Source: Strigamia acuminata
Lineage: Eukaryota > Arthropoda > Chilopoda > Geophilomorpha > Linotaeniidae
Direction: 5' to 3'
Assembly (NCBI GenBank): GCA_949358305.1
Contig: OX442324.1
Coordinates: forward strand, 2,531,501-2,595,500
DNA: 64,000 nt
Shown: positions 33,401 through 41,341 of the stretch, in pieces
How positions within the stretch are numbered: position 1 is the first letter of the stretch
Layout: each line of letters starts with the position of its first letter
The notes under the pieces: generated by a model
What the model was told of the DNA's origin: nothing
Databases searched by the model: none
The model's input: only the letters and a program-made list of their open reading frames with translations
Program-made: the position numbers and the translations under genes

Positions 33401-36400
33401 AGAAAGAAACGCTGCTGCCGTCGGTGAAGGCACTGAGAAGCCAATTCGAGAAACCGTCGAGCGCGGCTGCCACTTTTCCACGCAATTTTCAGCTTGCGAA
33501 GTCGACGGAAGCGGCCGATTCGCGCCATTCTTCGGGTTCGAAGTACGAGAGCGGGCAGATCCGCCGGTCAAAGTCTGTCGTGGCGGAAAGGGATCAGACT
33601 ATTCCGGAGTTGCTGGACACGCTGAATTTGAGCAATAGTAAAAGCGATTGTTATATCAGCAGCACTTTGCCGAACAAGTTTCGCAATTCGTGGAGCAATG
33701 GGAGTAACGGGAGTGCGGGACTGAGGACTGCCAAGCCCATTTTTTCGCTCGATCAACCGCCGGATCGGCCGATTCCGTCGATTATTGCTCAGTTTGGGAA
33801 TACGGACCGCGTGCATTTGCAATCTTCGACTTTGAGCCAGTGGGATCCAGTAGGTTTACCAATTTAGTTTGGTTTTTTAGAAGAAAAAAATTTAATCTCT
33901 TGAAAGATCAGAATTTTTTTCTCGAAAAATCCGAATTTATATTTTAAAAAATTATAATATATCTCGAAAAGTCATAATTTGTATTCAAAAATTACAATTT
34001 CTTTAGAAAAATTATAATTTTACTTGAAAAATCGACATTTTTCATCGATTCTCTTGAAAAATCGACATTTTTCATCAATTCCCTTGAAAAATCGACATTT
34101 TTCATCAATTCCCTTGAAAAATTGACATTTTTCATCAATTCCCTTGAAAAATCGACATTTTTCATCAATTCTTTTGAAAAATCGACATTTTTCATCAATT
34201 CTTTTGAAAAAGTCGACATTTTTTCATCATTTCTTACAAAAATGTGACATTTCATTAGTCGTAAATACATTACCACATGAATTTAAAACTGTATAATTTC
34301 CTTTCTTGCTTTTTAGACACCACTGCTCGAAGAATTATATCAAATCCAGTCACCACAGCCAGTCCATGAAGCAGAAACAGCCAGTTTTCTGAACATCGAA
34401 GGTTACTTGGACAAATTGCCTTCCGGTAGACGGAAAGCCACCTTCTGGAATGCTTGGAAACGCCGATACTTTCGCCTGAAAGACGGCTATCTCTATTATT
34501 ATCAGGTAAAAATACCATTTTCTCTCTTTTATTCGCACAAAAATAATCCCAAATATATTTTTCGTCAGAATCATTCAGCCGAAAAACCGAGCCTCATTCT
34601 CAATTTGATGGGAGGCCACATTGATTCCATGGATACAACAATGCTAGGAATGGATGATGGGGTATAACTAACAACTAGTTATCACAAAACGCAACATTTC
34701 TCACTACCAAAATATCATTTTCTTTTGTGTACACACACACACAACATTAATTAAACGTCTTCTTTTCTATTTCTTTATCAGAGTAACTTGGATATCACTA
34801 TAGATGATGGGGTAACTAACTCTTATTGCTATTTAACAAAACTGCTATTTTCACACTTTTAACAAACTAATTATTGACTTCCGCCGGTAAATCGACGGAT
34901 GTAGAAGCAGAAAAATAGAAAAATGAATATTTTTTTTTCAATTTTATTTTGCCACGCGGCTTAATTTGCGCTTTTATTGTAGAAAGGACATTACGTTGTG
35001 GTCCGATGCAGCAGTAAGAGCGAAGCAGAGCATTGGAAGACCGCTTTGTGCACGCACATTGTCGAGAAGTTCAATTTAACTTATGCCCAACCGGTGCCCG
35101 CGTATCCACAATTTTATGAGGTAAAATAATTGTGATTTTAACCATTTTACATGTGCAATTATTGATAAACTATTTTTATTCCTTTTAGGACGTTTTAATC
35201 ATAGATTTAGGAAGTTCTTCGGTACGAGCCGGAATTTTGTGTAACCAACGTAAGTTATCCATCTTGTTTTTACTAAATAAGCAACAAATTCAACTGAAAA
35301 TAGTTGATATTACTGAAATGATGATGATTTTTGATAATTTGTTTCGTGTTCAGCGACACTGCCACAAATATTTTTCCCAACCGTATCGTCGATTGATCGC
35401 GAAACGGCGCTGAGAATCTACGGGAGCGAAGCGCTTTCTCCCGTACACAAGACTAGTGGTTCGGTCAATTTTCCATTACGTCCGTCAACAAAGATGACTA
35501 GGGTACGTAACTTTTGTTTATTTAATGAAGCGTGAATTACGATTGATGGATTGATTTGATTTTTTTCTTCTAGTTTTCCGTCGATTTCAATGCCGTTATC
35601 GGGTTACTGACGAAAGTTTTCAATGATTTGAATGTGGATCCATCTGAATTTCAAATTCAGCTTAGCTTGCCCCGTACTTTCACTGTGCAGACGCAAACTG
35701 AAGTGCTGCGAATTCTGTTCGATGACTTCCGCGTTCGATCCGTCAATTTGACATCTCAAACGGTTCTGTCGTTGCTTTCGTATAACACATCGTCCGGTAT
35801 AGTAGTTGATGTCGGTGAACGTCTGGATGTTATACCTATTATAGACGGTTTGTGTCACTTGGGATAAACTTGAGACAAATTCTCTGAGGGTCGCAAGGGG
35901 TTTGGAAATATATTCTGTCGAAGATATTTGGAGTATATAATTTGTTGTTGGTCTATAATGTCATTACTCACAATTAGATAAGCAAAAAGATGAATTTTTT
36001 GTGTGGAAATAATAATTTTTGGACGACAAAACTGCAGATATATGACATTTATAGACCACTAAACGGCGAGAATGCCATTTTTGACGAAAAAACATGGCCT
36101 TTATTTAGACGATAAAATAGCAAAAATGTCATTTTTAGATGACCAAACGACCAAAATGTCATTTTTAGACGACCAAACGGCAAAAATTCTGTTTTTACAC
36201 GACCAAGCCGCAGAAATTCCATTTTTAGACGTTCAAACCTCAAAAATTTTGTTTTTAGACTACAAAACTGCACAATTTCCTCTTTTAGATGACCAAACTG
36301 AAAAAATTCCATTTTTTGATTAAGGAAATCTGCAATTCGATCGCTGAATTTGTCTTAAGCCATGCAAAAATATCAAAGTATTCAAAAAACGAAATTCTAC

Positions 36401-37444
36401 TCTTTATTTTTTTGTTGGATTAGGTTACATAGTTGAAGCTGGTGTTTCACGCATCCCGTACGGGGGCGTGCACGTCATGGACCATCTTCAACACTTTTTG
36501 ATCCAACGCCACTACAATCTCGTATCCGAAGTCGATTCGTATTTAGTTCGTTACGTATTAGAAAACGTATGTTTAGTGTTTTTAAACCATTCAAAAAGGA
36601 TTTTAAATTAATTTTTTTCTTTAGCTCTGTTACTGCGCCGAAAATTATCACGATGAACTCCAGAAATTTTACGACGATCCAGAAAGTTTCGAATCCACAT
36701 GCGAAGTGAAATTTCTGAGCAGTGACATACCCTGGAAGTAAAAATGACCTACAATCATTGAATTTAAATTGGATTTTCCAACTTTTTTTGCTCGTAACAG
36801 CGAAATAGTGCTGGACAACGGGCGCTTTCAAGCGTGCGAAGGTCTGTTTAATCCCGACGCGTGGGGTTTGGATCATCCTGGCGTCCACAAATTAGTTCAT
36901 CGAGCCATTCAAGAATGTAGTGTAGACATTCGTAAAGAAATGACAAGGTGGGTCAAAGTTTGTTTGTGATTTTGGATTATTTAACTATTTTAACGATTTA
37001 TTTGTTTGTTTGTTTTAGGAGTATTTATTTAAGTGGTGGATTAACACTACTGCCTGGATTTTCGTCTCGGCTCGAGTCGGAGGTCAATAACTTAACTCCT
37101 CCGTCACTTGTACCAAAAGTAAGAATAGATTAACAGTTGAATTGACATTATTTTCAATATTTCCCCCATTTTCAATTATTTTTTCCTCTATTTCAAATGT
37201 TTTAAATTATTTTTTCATTGATTTTTAATGTTTTTTTCCAATTTCTGTATATTTGACGAGTTTTGATGAATTAATTTTACAAATTAATTTATTTTTTCAG
37301 GTTCATGCCAGCCCTTATCGTTACCATTCCGCATACTTAGGTGCTTGCATTCTTGCTTCGTCTCCAAGTTTTCAAGAAGCAAAAATCTCTTACGACGATT
37401 GGAAACAAAATGGTGCTCAGTCTTTACGAAAGTGGCATTTATAA
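18487..37444 (+). CDS. PH domain plus actin-fold (actin-related) protein with coiled coil and acidic region
   Basis: Seventeen exons in agreed phase: 18487-18573, 19810-20004, 24028-24388, 26481-27074, 33032-33849, 34317-34505, 34569-34661, 34782-34811, 34983-35120, 35189-35249, 35354-35502, 35574-35847, 36424-36566, 36625-36737, 36801-36947, 37019-37118, 37301-37444; about 1,211 residues. Residues 30-94 look coiled-coil. Residues 215-412 are acidic with repeated Tyr motifs (EPIYNNI, SIYANI, EPLYDIP). Residues 413-700 are Ser-rich and probably disordered. About 705-834 form a PH domain (EGYLDKL, WKRRYFRLKDGYLYYY, HYVVVRC, AEHWKTAL). Residues 835-1211 form an actin fold of actin length: phosphate loop 1 IDLGSSSVRAG, loop 2 GIVVDVGERLDV, adenosine motif LSGGLTLLPGFSSRL. 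PH domains usually bind phosphoinositides or proteins, suggesting a membrane-linked actin-related protein; that is inference. The 18.9 kb span, with a 6 kb intron, means two adjacent genes cannot be fully excluded without transcripts. Confidence 0.82.
18646..19126. mobile_element. MITE (CCCATACGGTTC family), copy 2, interrupted
   Basis: Starts CCCAAACGGTTCAAAAATAT and ends TTTTTTTGAGCCATTTGGG, the inverted counterpart. The interior matches the copy at 8415-8661 but is split by the pogo/Tigger-type element at 18725-18924. It lies in the first coding-region intron of the PH/actin-fold gene, 72 bases after the donor. Confidence 0.75.
18725..18924. mobile_element. pogo/Tigger-type MITE, copy 1 (complete, TA-flanked)
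   Basis: A 200-base element with inverted ends CAGTCGAAACTCTTTATAAC / its reverse complement, bounded by TA on both sides as expected for Tc1/mariner/pogo target duplications. The interior is a chain of GATATAACGAATTATT-type repeats. The terminal CAGTCGAAC...TATAACGAA motif is typical of pogo/Tigger-derived MITEs. Confidence 0.85.
20027..20242. mobile_element. MITE family B (TTAAGAGYCGC ends), copy 1
   Basis: The left end carries CAATTAAGAGCCGCAGCAGC; the right end, reverse complemented, reads GCAATTAAGAGTCGCCCTCG. About 215 bases without coding capacity, starting 23 bases after exon 2 of the PH/actin-fold gene. The related copy at 43693-43943 shares the terminal words and the TA-type flanks. 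Confidence 0.7.
20243..22015. repeat. Intron with fragments of a GTTTAAA/AAACTGACTTTT repeat
   Basis: Blocks such as TTTAGTCTAAATTACTTTAC and GCAATTTTAAACTGACTTTT occur at 20357-20420, again with changes around 21250-21370, and the first also inside the hAT relic at 28840. These are fragments of one unidentified dispersed repeat. A short palindrome, TTTACACGAATAAATTCGTGTAAA, lies at 21921-21944. No exon recognised. Confidence 0.5.
22016..22088. mobile_element. Short MITE, CCGTATTTCTTCGATTGTAAG family, copy 1
   Basis: About 73 bases with inverted ends: left ACCGTATTTCTTAGATTGTAAG, right reverse complement CTTACCACATTTCTTCGATT. The same ends flank 27580-27709. Confidence 0.65.
22530..22620. 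mobile_element. Possible hAT terminus (degraded)
   Basis: CAGTCCTTCCCAAACTTTGT resembles hAT-type ends. No matching right end was found, so this is a weak call. Confidence 0.3.
22705..22990 (+). pseudogene. Ty3/gypsy retrotransposon relic (RT C-terminus / RNase H junction)
   Basis: A plus-strand reading gives TPHETAFKALRTAFVTVPV, then LAHPNFAEPFII, a TGA stop, then TDASAYGLGAILKQR. This is the classic segment of Ty3/gypsy pol after the RT active site (the PVLA.PDF..PF...TDAS..GLGAVL pattern), where the Asp of TDAS begins RNase H. An in-frame stop replaces the residue before TDAS and the frame decays soon after. No LTRs, integrase or gag were seen. It is an old, inactive fragment inside intron 2 of the PH/actin-fold gene. 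Confidence 0.75.
22991..24027. other. Intron remainder, AT-rich
   Basis: The remainder of intron 2 of the PH/actin-fold gene. No additional element was recognised apart from possible further gypsy remnants up to about 23330. Confidence 0.5.
24846..25275. repeat. Inverted repeat pair inside intron
   Basis: Left arm at 24858-24905 (AAGGCCCCCAAATCGCATTG, GTCGAGCC) and right arm at 25213-25265, whose reverse complement reads AAGGCCCCCAAATCCCATTG, GTCGAGCC. The arms are separated by about 300 bases of unrelated sequence. This is probably a foldback or a pair of inverted insertions of an unidentified repeat. Confidence 0.75.
25400..26480. other. Intron sequence without recognised features
   Basis: AT-rich. 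Nothing is supported apart from the acceptor at 26479-26480. Confidence 0.5.
27075..27579. other. Start of the 6 kb intron
   Basis: The 6 kb intron (27075-33031) is a graveyard of small transposons listed separately. In this first part there are short open frames on both strands, but nothing that continues across a splice site or resembles a known protein. Confidence 0.5.
27580..27709. mobile_element. Short MITE, CCGTATTTCTTCGATT family, copy 2
   Basis: Left end ACCGTATTTCTTCGATTTTA; right end reverse complement TTACCGTACTTCTTCGATTG. About 130 bases, twice the length of the copy at 22016-22088. Confidence 0.7.
27710..28788. other. Intron sequence without recognised features
   Basis: No element was recognised between the MITE at 27709 and the hAT relic at 28789. 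Confidence 0.5.
28789..28970. mobile_element. hAT-type MITE with near-perfect 8-base target duplication
   Basis: Left end CAGGTATTCCCAACCCTGGG, right end GGTTGGGAACCCCTG (the inverted counterpart). The flanks ACTTAGGA (28781-28788) and ACTTGGGA (28971-28978) form an 8-base duplication with one difference, the size typical of hAT elements. At 182 bases it cannot encode a transposase. Confidence 0.85.
29470..30215. mobile_element. hAT-type element with exact 8-base target duplication
   Basis: Left end CAGGGGTCGGCAAGT, right end GTTGCCGACTGCTG. The flanks TGTTAGAT at 29462-29469 and at 30216-30223 are identical. At 746 bases, with another MITE (29631-30117) filling most of it, the original hAT relic was only about 260 bases. 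No transposase frame is seen. Confidence 0.92.
29631..30117. mobile_element. TA-flanked MITE nested in the hAT element
   Basis: The perfect inverted ends GAGAGTTTGCGGGATGCATT (left) and AATGCATCCCGCAAACTCTC (right) continue to AAGGGAAAAA. Both sides are flanked by TA. Inner copies of the ends (GTGCAGCCCGCAAA with ATTTTTCCCTTA) suggest internal duplication. It is non-coding. Confidence 0.88.
30256..30527. repeat. Inverted repeat with 40-base arms
   Basis: Left arm AGAAGTTCATGATTCTGTCA CCAGTGG at 30261-30287; right arm reverse complement AGAAGTTCATGTTTCTGTCA CCAGTGG at 30493-30519. It could form a hairpin with a loop of about 200 bases. The element type is unknown. Confidence 0.7.
30761..32470. 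other. Intron sequence without recognised exon
   Basis: Short open frames at 31612-31840 (both strands) and 32062-32451 (minus) have no recognisable family or splice logic. Nothing else is supported. Confidence 0.5.
32472..32804 (+). other. Candidate cassette exon or alternative first exon (111 codons)
   Basis: An open stretch, GC-richer than its surroundings, bounded by a TAG acceptor at 32471 and a GTTGGT donor at 32805. It is a multiple of three and phase 1 at both ends, exactly fitting the junction between exon 4 (ends 27074, phase 1) and exon 5 (starts 33032). Its translation (IGEEKYDFVTIFAFKY, later EAVYTAFYETRF and HSIYLFDSIRRHLFDD) resembles no family I know and is unusually hydrophobic. 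It could instead be an untranslated alternative first exon. Confidence 0.35.
34012..34235. repeat. Minisatellite, about 30-base unit, seven copies
   Basis: The unit CTTGAAAAATCGACATTTTT CATCAATTC is repeated about seven times with few changes, degrading at both ends. It lies in intron 5 of the PH/actin-fold gene. Confidence 0.95.
34782..34811 (+). other. In-frame 30-base micro-exon, probably from local duplication
   Basis: AG|AGTAACTTGG...GATGATGGG|GTAACT encodes SNLDITIDDG. It would add ten residues within the PH domain between exons 34569-34661 and 34983-35120, all phase 0. Its end and the following intron bases (GATGATGGGGTAACTAAC) repeat those of the preceding exon (GATGATGGGGTATAACTAAC), so the exon end and donor appear duplicated. 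It may be optional in the mRNA. Confidence 0.5.
36090..36320. repeat. Minisatellite, about 30-base unit, seven diverged copies
   Basis: The unit TTTTTAGACGACCAAACGGC AAAAATGTCA is repeated with variation. It lies in the intron between 35847 and 36424 of the PH/actin-fold gene and is unrelated to the minisatellite at 34012. Confidence 0.93.
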
Positions 37445-37555
37445 TGCGTTTTGAATACTACATTCTTGGGCTCTCCGAAAGTGCCATTTCTGCAGTTGCA
37501 AACAACAAACACACATTGTAAATGGCACTTTTGTAGAGACCGAGTAAATGGGACC

Positions 37556-37561
37556 AATAAA
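37556..37561 (+). terminator. Poly(A) signal of the PH/actin-fold gene
   Basis: AATAAA 112 bases after the stop codon. Confidence 0.6.
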
Positions 37562-38558
37562 AAGTGATATCATTGCAAGTTAATGGGTAACGAGAGAAAT
37601 GGGTCTTGTCATACAAGTTGCCAGCTTTCCTTGTTCTTTATTACAGTATTTTCTAGTAGTTTGTTGTGCTCAATAACGTGAATTTGTTTCTCATGTGTAT
37701 TGATGGAAGACAACTTTTCTATTTCAAGTTGGATTATTTGCATAAAATGTTCATATTAATTAGTTAATTCGTCTGTTGATGTTACCGAATGTCCGAAATA
37801 TAATTTTGTAAGTAATTTGGTCGATTTATGAACTTGTTAAACCAATAAAAATGCCCATATATAAACAATTGTAGATAATACGGTAATTGTCATTTTGTAA
37901 CCATTCCCACTTGAAAATGAAGTTGTTGAACAAAAAATCCTCTAGGATACCTACTGCTTATCATTTATGTAATCATTCCATTGTTTAATAACTGTCAAGG
38001 ATTAACCTACTGTAAATCCAGAACACTAATTAACATAAACAAAAATTGTCTCTTATATTTTTTTAAATTGTTTTATTTGATTTAACAATTTATGTGCAGC
38101 ATTGTGAAGACCAATAAGATAACGAAGATAAATCTCCCAAGTAACACAATGAACGATTTAACATCAGATCTACATAGATGCGATGTTAAAATGTGTTTCT
38201 CGACATTGATCAACCGATCAAATTGGAAATATTTTTTTAATTTGTAAATTACAACTTTTTACTACACGAAAACGGTATTTTGAATTTTGGTTCAAACCAA
38301 GAAAATTGAAACGGATTTTTTTTGTGCGTAGAATTTTTAGAATTAATTCTTGTTTATTGTGTCTGACAAAATAACTATTTTCCTAACCTCTGAAACGTAC
38401 ATTGTTTGGATCCCCAAATAAAGGAGATTGACCATCAACTAGAAAAATAACCAAAGTGTAAAATTTTGGCGAGATTCAAAATCGCCTTCGAAATACAAAG
38501 CAAAAACTTGTAAATGCAATTGGTTCCGGGAATACACATAAGAATAGGCAAAAGTACA
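37562..38558. other. Convergent intergenic spacer
   Basis: Holds the 3' flanks of the PH/actin-fold gene (+) and of four-helix gene 4 (-). No gene was recognised. 38145-38195 (AATGAACGATTTAACATCAG...) has no coding support. Confidence 0.5.
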
Positions 38559-39885
38559 TCACAAATTTTCAACCTTGACCGCCTCGGAATACGAAGGTGG
38601 GGGTGGGAAGTGAGAATAACTCTCTGCATTGACCATGTAAGCTGGACTCGAAATCGCTTCTGGATACGTCGGCAAGTCGCTTTTTAAAGGCGCAGGACTT
38701 GCCACAGGAGGTTCAATCACGTAGTCGGCTTGCGGGAACGGGGTTTGAATGTTTCTGTTATTCGCCTGAAAAATTTCGCTCATTTAGTAACGCGGCCTGG
38801 CTCAAACTCGAATTAATTATAGTTACAACAGTCGGGATCGGAGTGAGAGATTGCAGAGAATTGTAATACGAATACACGACGATATACAAATACGCCTGAA
38901 AATAAGATAATTAAACTAATTATTATTTTAATTTTTTAATTTTTTTTTATTTTTACCATGATCGCAAGTTCAATTAATCCACGAACAAACGCAACTACAT
39001 CAATTGTCTGAAAAACGTAATTTTTATATTTTTACTAATTTAATTATTTATTTTTTGTTGAAAAATTGCAAGTGGTTGCAATTTGCAATTCGAACTTACC
39101 CCTGAAGATAGGCTGAAAAACAAACCTATTATTACAAGTATAAATGAAATAGCTGTGCAGCCCAACCAAGGAAGCAAATAATTACGCCGACGCTATAAAA
39201 TAAATATAAATAAATAAATAAATATAAATAAATAAATAAATAAATAAACATAAATAAATATAAATAAATAAATCAGCCTAAAATTGCATTTTGTAAGTTG
39301 TTAGAGCAATTTCTGCAAAAACATTAGAGTTTTTCGTGTTAAAAATTGCTATTTGAATTATCATTTTTATTATTCTCACCGTAGATACAGCAACAAAAAT
39401 CAGAACTGCCAGTAACAAATAAATTGCACCAATAATAACATAACCCCAACCATAAGCACGATAAACTGAAATAAAACACCACAAAAATTAATAAATCAAA
39501 TTATTTCAATTTTTCGCAACAAAAATTACCAGTTTTTAATTGATTTTTATCGTATGCCTCCATGCCCCTAACATATTCCACCAAAGTGTATTCCTCTTGT
39601 AATTCCTTCAATTTACGCAATAATGCACCGCCTCTAATCAATGTGACCACGGATTCAATCTAAACACAGAAAAGAGAAGAAATTCGATTAACATACGGCA
39701 TCATGCAGTCGGCAGCTGCGGGTCAAGCTCGCGCCTGGATAAAACGCCACACTAAACCAAAACTGTGAGTTTCATATCATATTTGCAGGGCTTAATAAGG
39801 AAATATATATCACCACAGTGTACACTCCAGCACCGACTGTTCCCTGAGTCAACGAGCAGCAACAACACGAATCCACGGTGCCCAT
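38559..39885 (-). CDS. Four-helix membrane protein, family member 4, with PPPSY tail
   Basis: Seven exons on the minus strand (39885-39814, 39659-39530, 39465-39380, 39192-39100, 39007-38957, 38895-38827, 38765-38559) encode 235 residues. Exons 3, 4 and 5 are 86, 93 and 51 bases, exactly as in members 1 and 2, which links this gene to the 7-14 kb cluster despite 24 kb and opposite strand. It starts MGTVDSCCCCSLTQGTVGAG, nearly the start of member 2 with an expanded Cys cluster. Four helices follow (for example YVIIGAIYLLLAVLIFVAV). The 90-residue tail is Pro-rich with PTYPEA and ends FPPPPSYSEAVKVENL. The PPxY motif fits WW-domain or ESCRT/Nedd4-type interactions known for LAPTM4-like proteins. 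The first donor reads GTGATA, which is atypical. Confidence 0.87.
39193..39272. repeat. AAAT microsatellite in intron
   Basis: A long run of AAATAAAT/AAATATAAAT units in the intron between exons 3 and 4 of four-helix gene 4. Confidence 0.9.
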
Positions 39886-40143
39886 TTTGCCAAAATGGAG
39901 TCAGTTGTTGCTGTAGTGAAAATACAAATCAAATATCATTTCGTTGTTTGCAAGTTGGGATCAGGTATCTAATTAACTTACTTTACGAGAGGGAAAATCC
40001 CTGTAATTTTTTTTCCGCAAAAGGCCTGAACCAACAGAACATGATCCGCCAAACAGACGTCATCAATAACGAGACACGACTCCCGACATGCAACTTCAGC
40101 TGGTATTAGTTCTAGGTTAATTCCAGGTTAATTTTGAAAAATT

Positions 40144-40151
40144 GTGACGTC
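40144..40151. promoter_or_regulatory. Consensus CRE palindrome TGACGTCA
   Basis: A perfect CREB/ATF site about 260 bases upstream of the start codon of minus-strand four-helix gene 4. Confidence 0.5.
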
Positions 40152-41201
40152 ATCGTTTATGCTGGATGGTATTTCTTTATTTATTTCTTTATTAGTTCTT
40201 TATTTATTTAAACACTTAAAAAGAAGGAAATTGGATGCAGCAAATGTTTGTGTGTGATTTGACAAAAGTGTATCATCCATTCGAGCGGGAGAGGAAGACT
40301 GGTAAATGTTATAACGTAATTTACGACAGTACGATGTGACAATTGAGCATATATCATGACGTAGAACTATCACAGCGGTGTGAAATTTGCAGACGATTTC
40401 GCTAAGTTAGTTCAGTTACAAACTGGATCCTAACTTAACTTCGTGTGTCGGTAATTTCGAAACAGTTTTTCACGAATCGGTACGTCTGAATTTATCCGCA
40501 AACAATAACGATCTTTATTTTAAATTTAGAAATTTAGCGCCCTGGTGTGAAAATAGTCAACTGTACAGTTGCCTACCAGAAGCAACTACCCGAAAATCAA
40601 TGTTTAAATCGAAAATATGGCGCATTAGGGCCACAGAATTATATTCAATTTTCAATGTTTAGGTGGCGAATAAGGGCCACAAATTCATGGTTCAATTTTC
40701 AATTCCTAGATTTATTTTCAATTTCTCAAGCTTACAATTTTATCAATTTTAGTTTTACCTTGAAAAGACCAGACAACTGTAATTCATCATTTTGCTTATC
40801 TTATTTTCTGGCCATAAACATATTTCTTTTTGTCTTTTTTATGTTTGCAATAAATTATTTTCAAAAAATAAGTAATTTCAAGAGTGTTTCAACAGCAACA
40901 TGCGCGTTTTATCTGCGCATAGTTTTAGAACTGTCCTTCCTACCAAAACCGTCTGGTGACAATTTAAGGCAGCGCTTGGATCCCGGATCTGTTGACAGCA
41001 AGTTTGGGTAAGGTTCATGATCATCCGAGTTCTTGCTTTTCCATTGTGAATTTAGCTAGAACTACGCTTGAAAATTTCGAAGTTTATATTCCCATTTCGT
41101 CGATAAACCAACTGATCTAATCATTTTGATGATATTTATTACAAGTACCACCATGCAAAACTGTGATAATAAATTCCTCAGTTTCCGTGTGAATCATATT
41201 G

Positions 41202-41256
41202 TGACGTCACATCTTCCCGTTTATTTAACATTGAAAGCCGACGTTGAATGACGTCA
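41202..41256. promoter_or_regulatory. Pair of consensus CRE palindromes upstream of the RRM/RS gene
   Basis: TGACGTCA at 41202-41209 and at 41249-41256, 47 bases apart, ending 86 bases before the ATG at 41342. Two perfect 8-base sites so close in AT-rich DNA, next to a start codon, suggest CREB/ATF control. Confidence 0.55.
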
Positions 41257-41341
41257 GTAATATAACCCCGTTCAGGGTTGTAACCGGCCTCTCGCATTGC
41301 ATTCACAGAGTTCTGTGGCCACAGCCATCTTATCCTTTCTT

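Larger units (their letters stand above)
39886..41341. other. Divergent intergenic region between four-helix gene 4 and the RRM/RS gene
   Basis: Presumably carries both promoters. A 154-codon open frame at 40547-41011 has low-complexity content (repeated AGGGCCACA blocks and runs of Phe/Asn/Ser) and no family resemblance. Three TGACGTCA sites are listed separately. Confidence 0.5.

Noticed and set aside
33992-34276. Repetitive minus-strand frame (MKNVDFSREL repeats)
   Set aside because: Antisense translation of the intronic minisatellite.
36049-36323. Open frames on both strands with a repeated FLDDQTAKI-like / FGRLKMEFL-like pattern
   Set aside because: Translations of the 30-base minisatellite, which is open because its period is a multiple of three.
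18487-37444. Splitting the PH/actin-fold locus into two genes at the 6 kb intron
   Set aside because: Phase-1 junction 27074/33032 joins cleanly (ES-D-EEH), there is no stop codon or poly(A) signal with coding context after exon 4, and exon 5 has no convincing start. Kept as one gene, with the caveat stated.
40547-41011. 154-codon open frame upstream of the RRM/RS gene
   Set aside because: Phe/Asn/Ser-rich low-complexity translation, internal AGGGCCACA repeat, no family resemblance, no splice logic.
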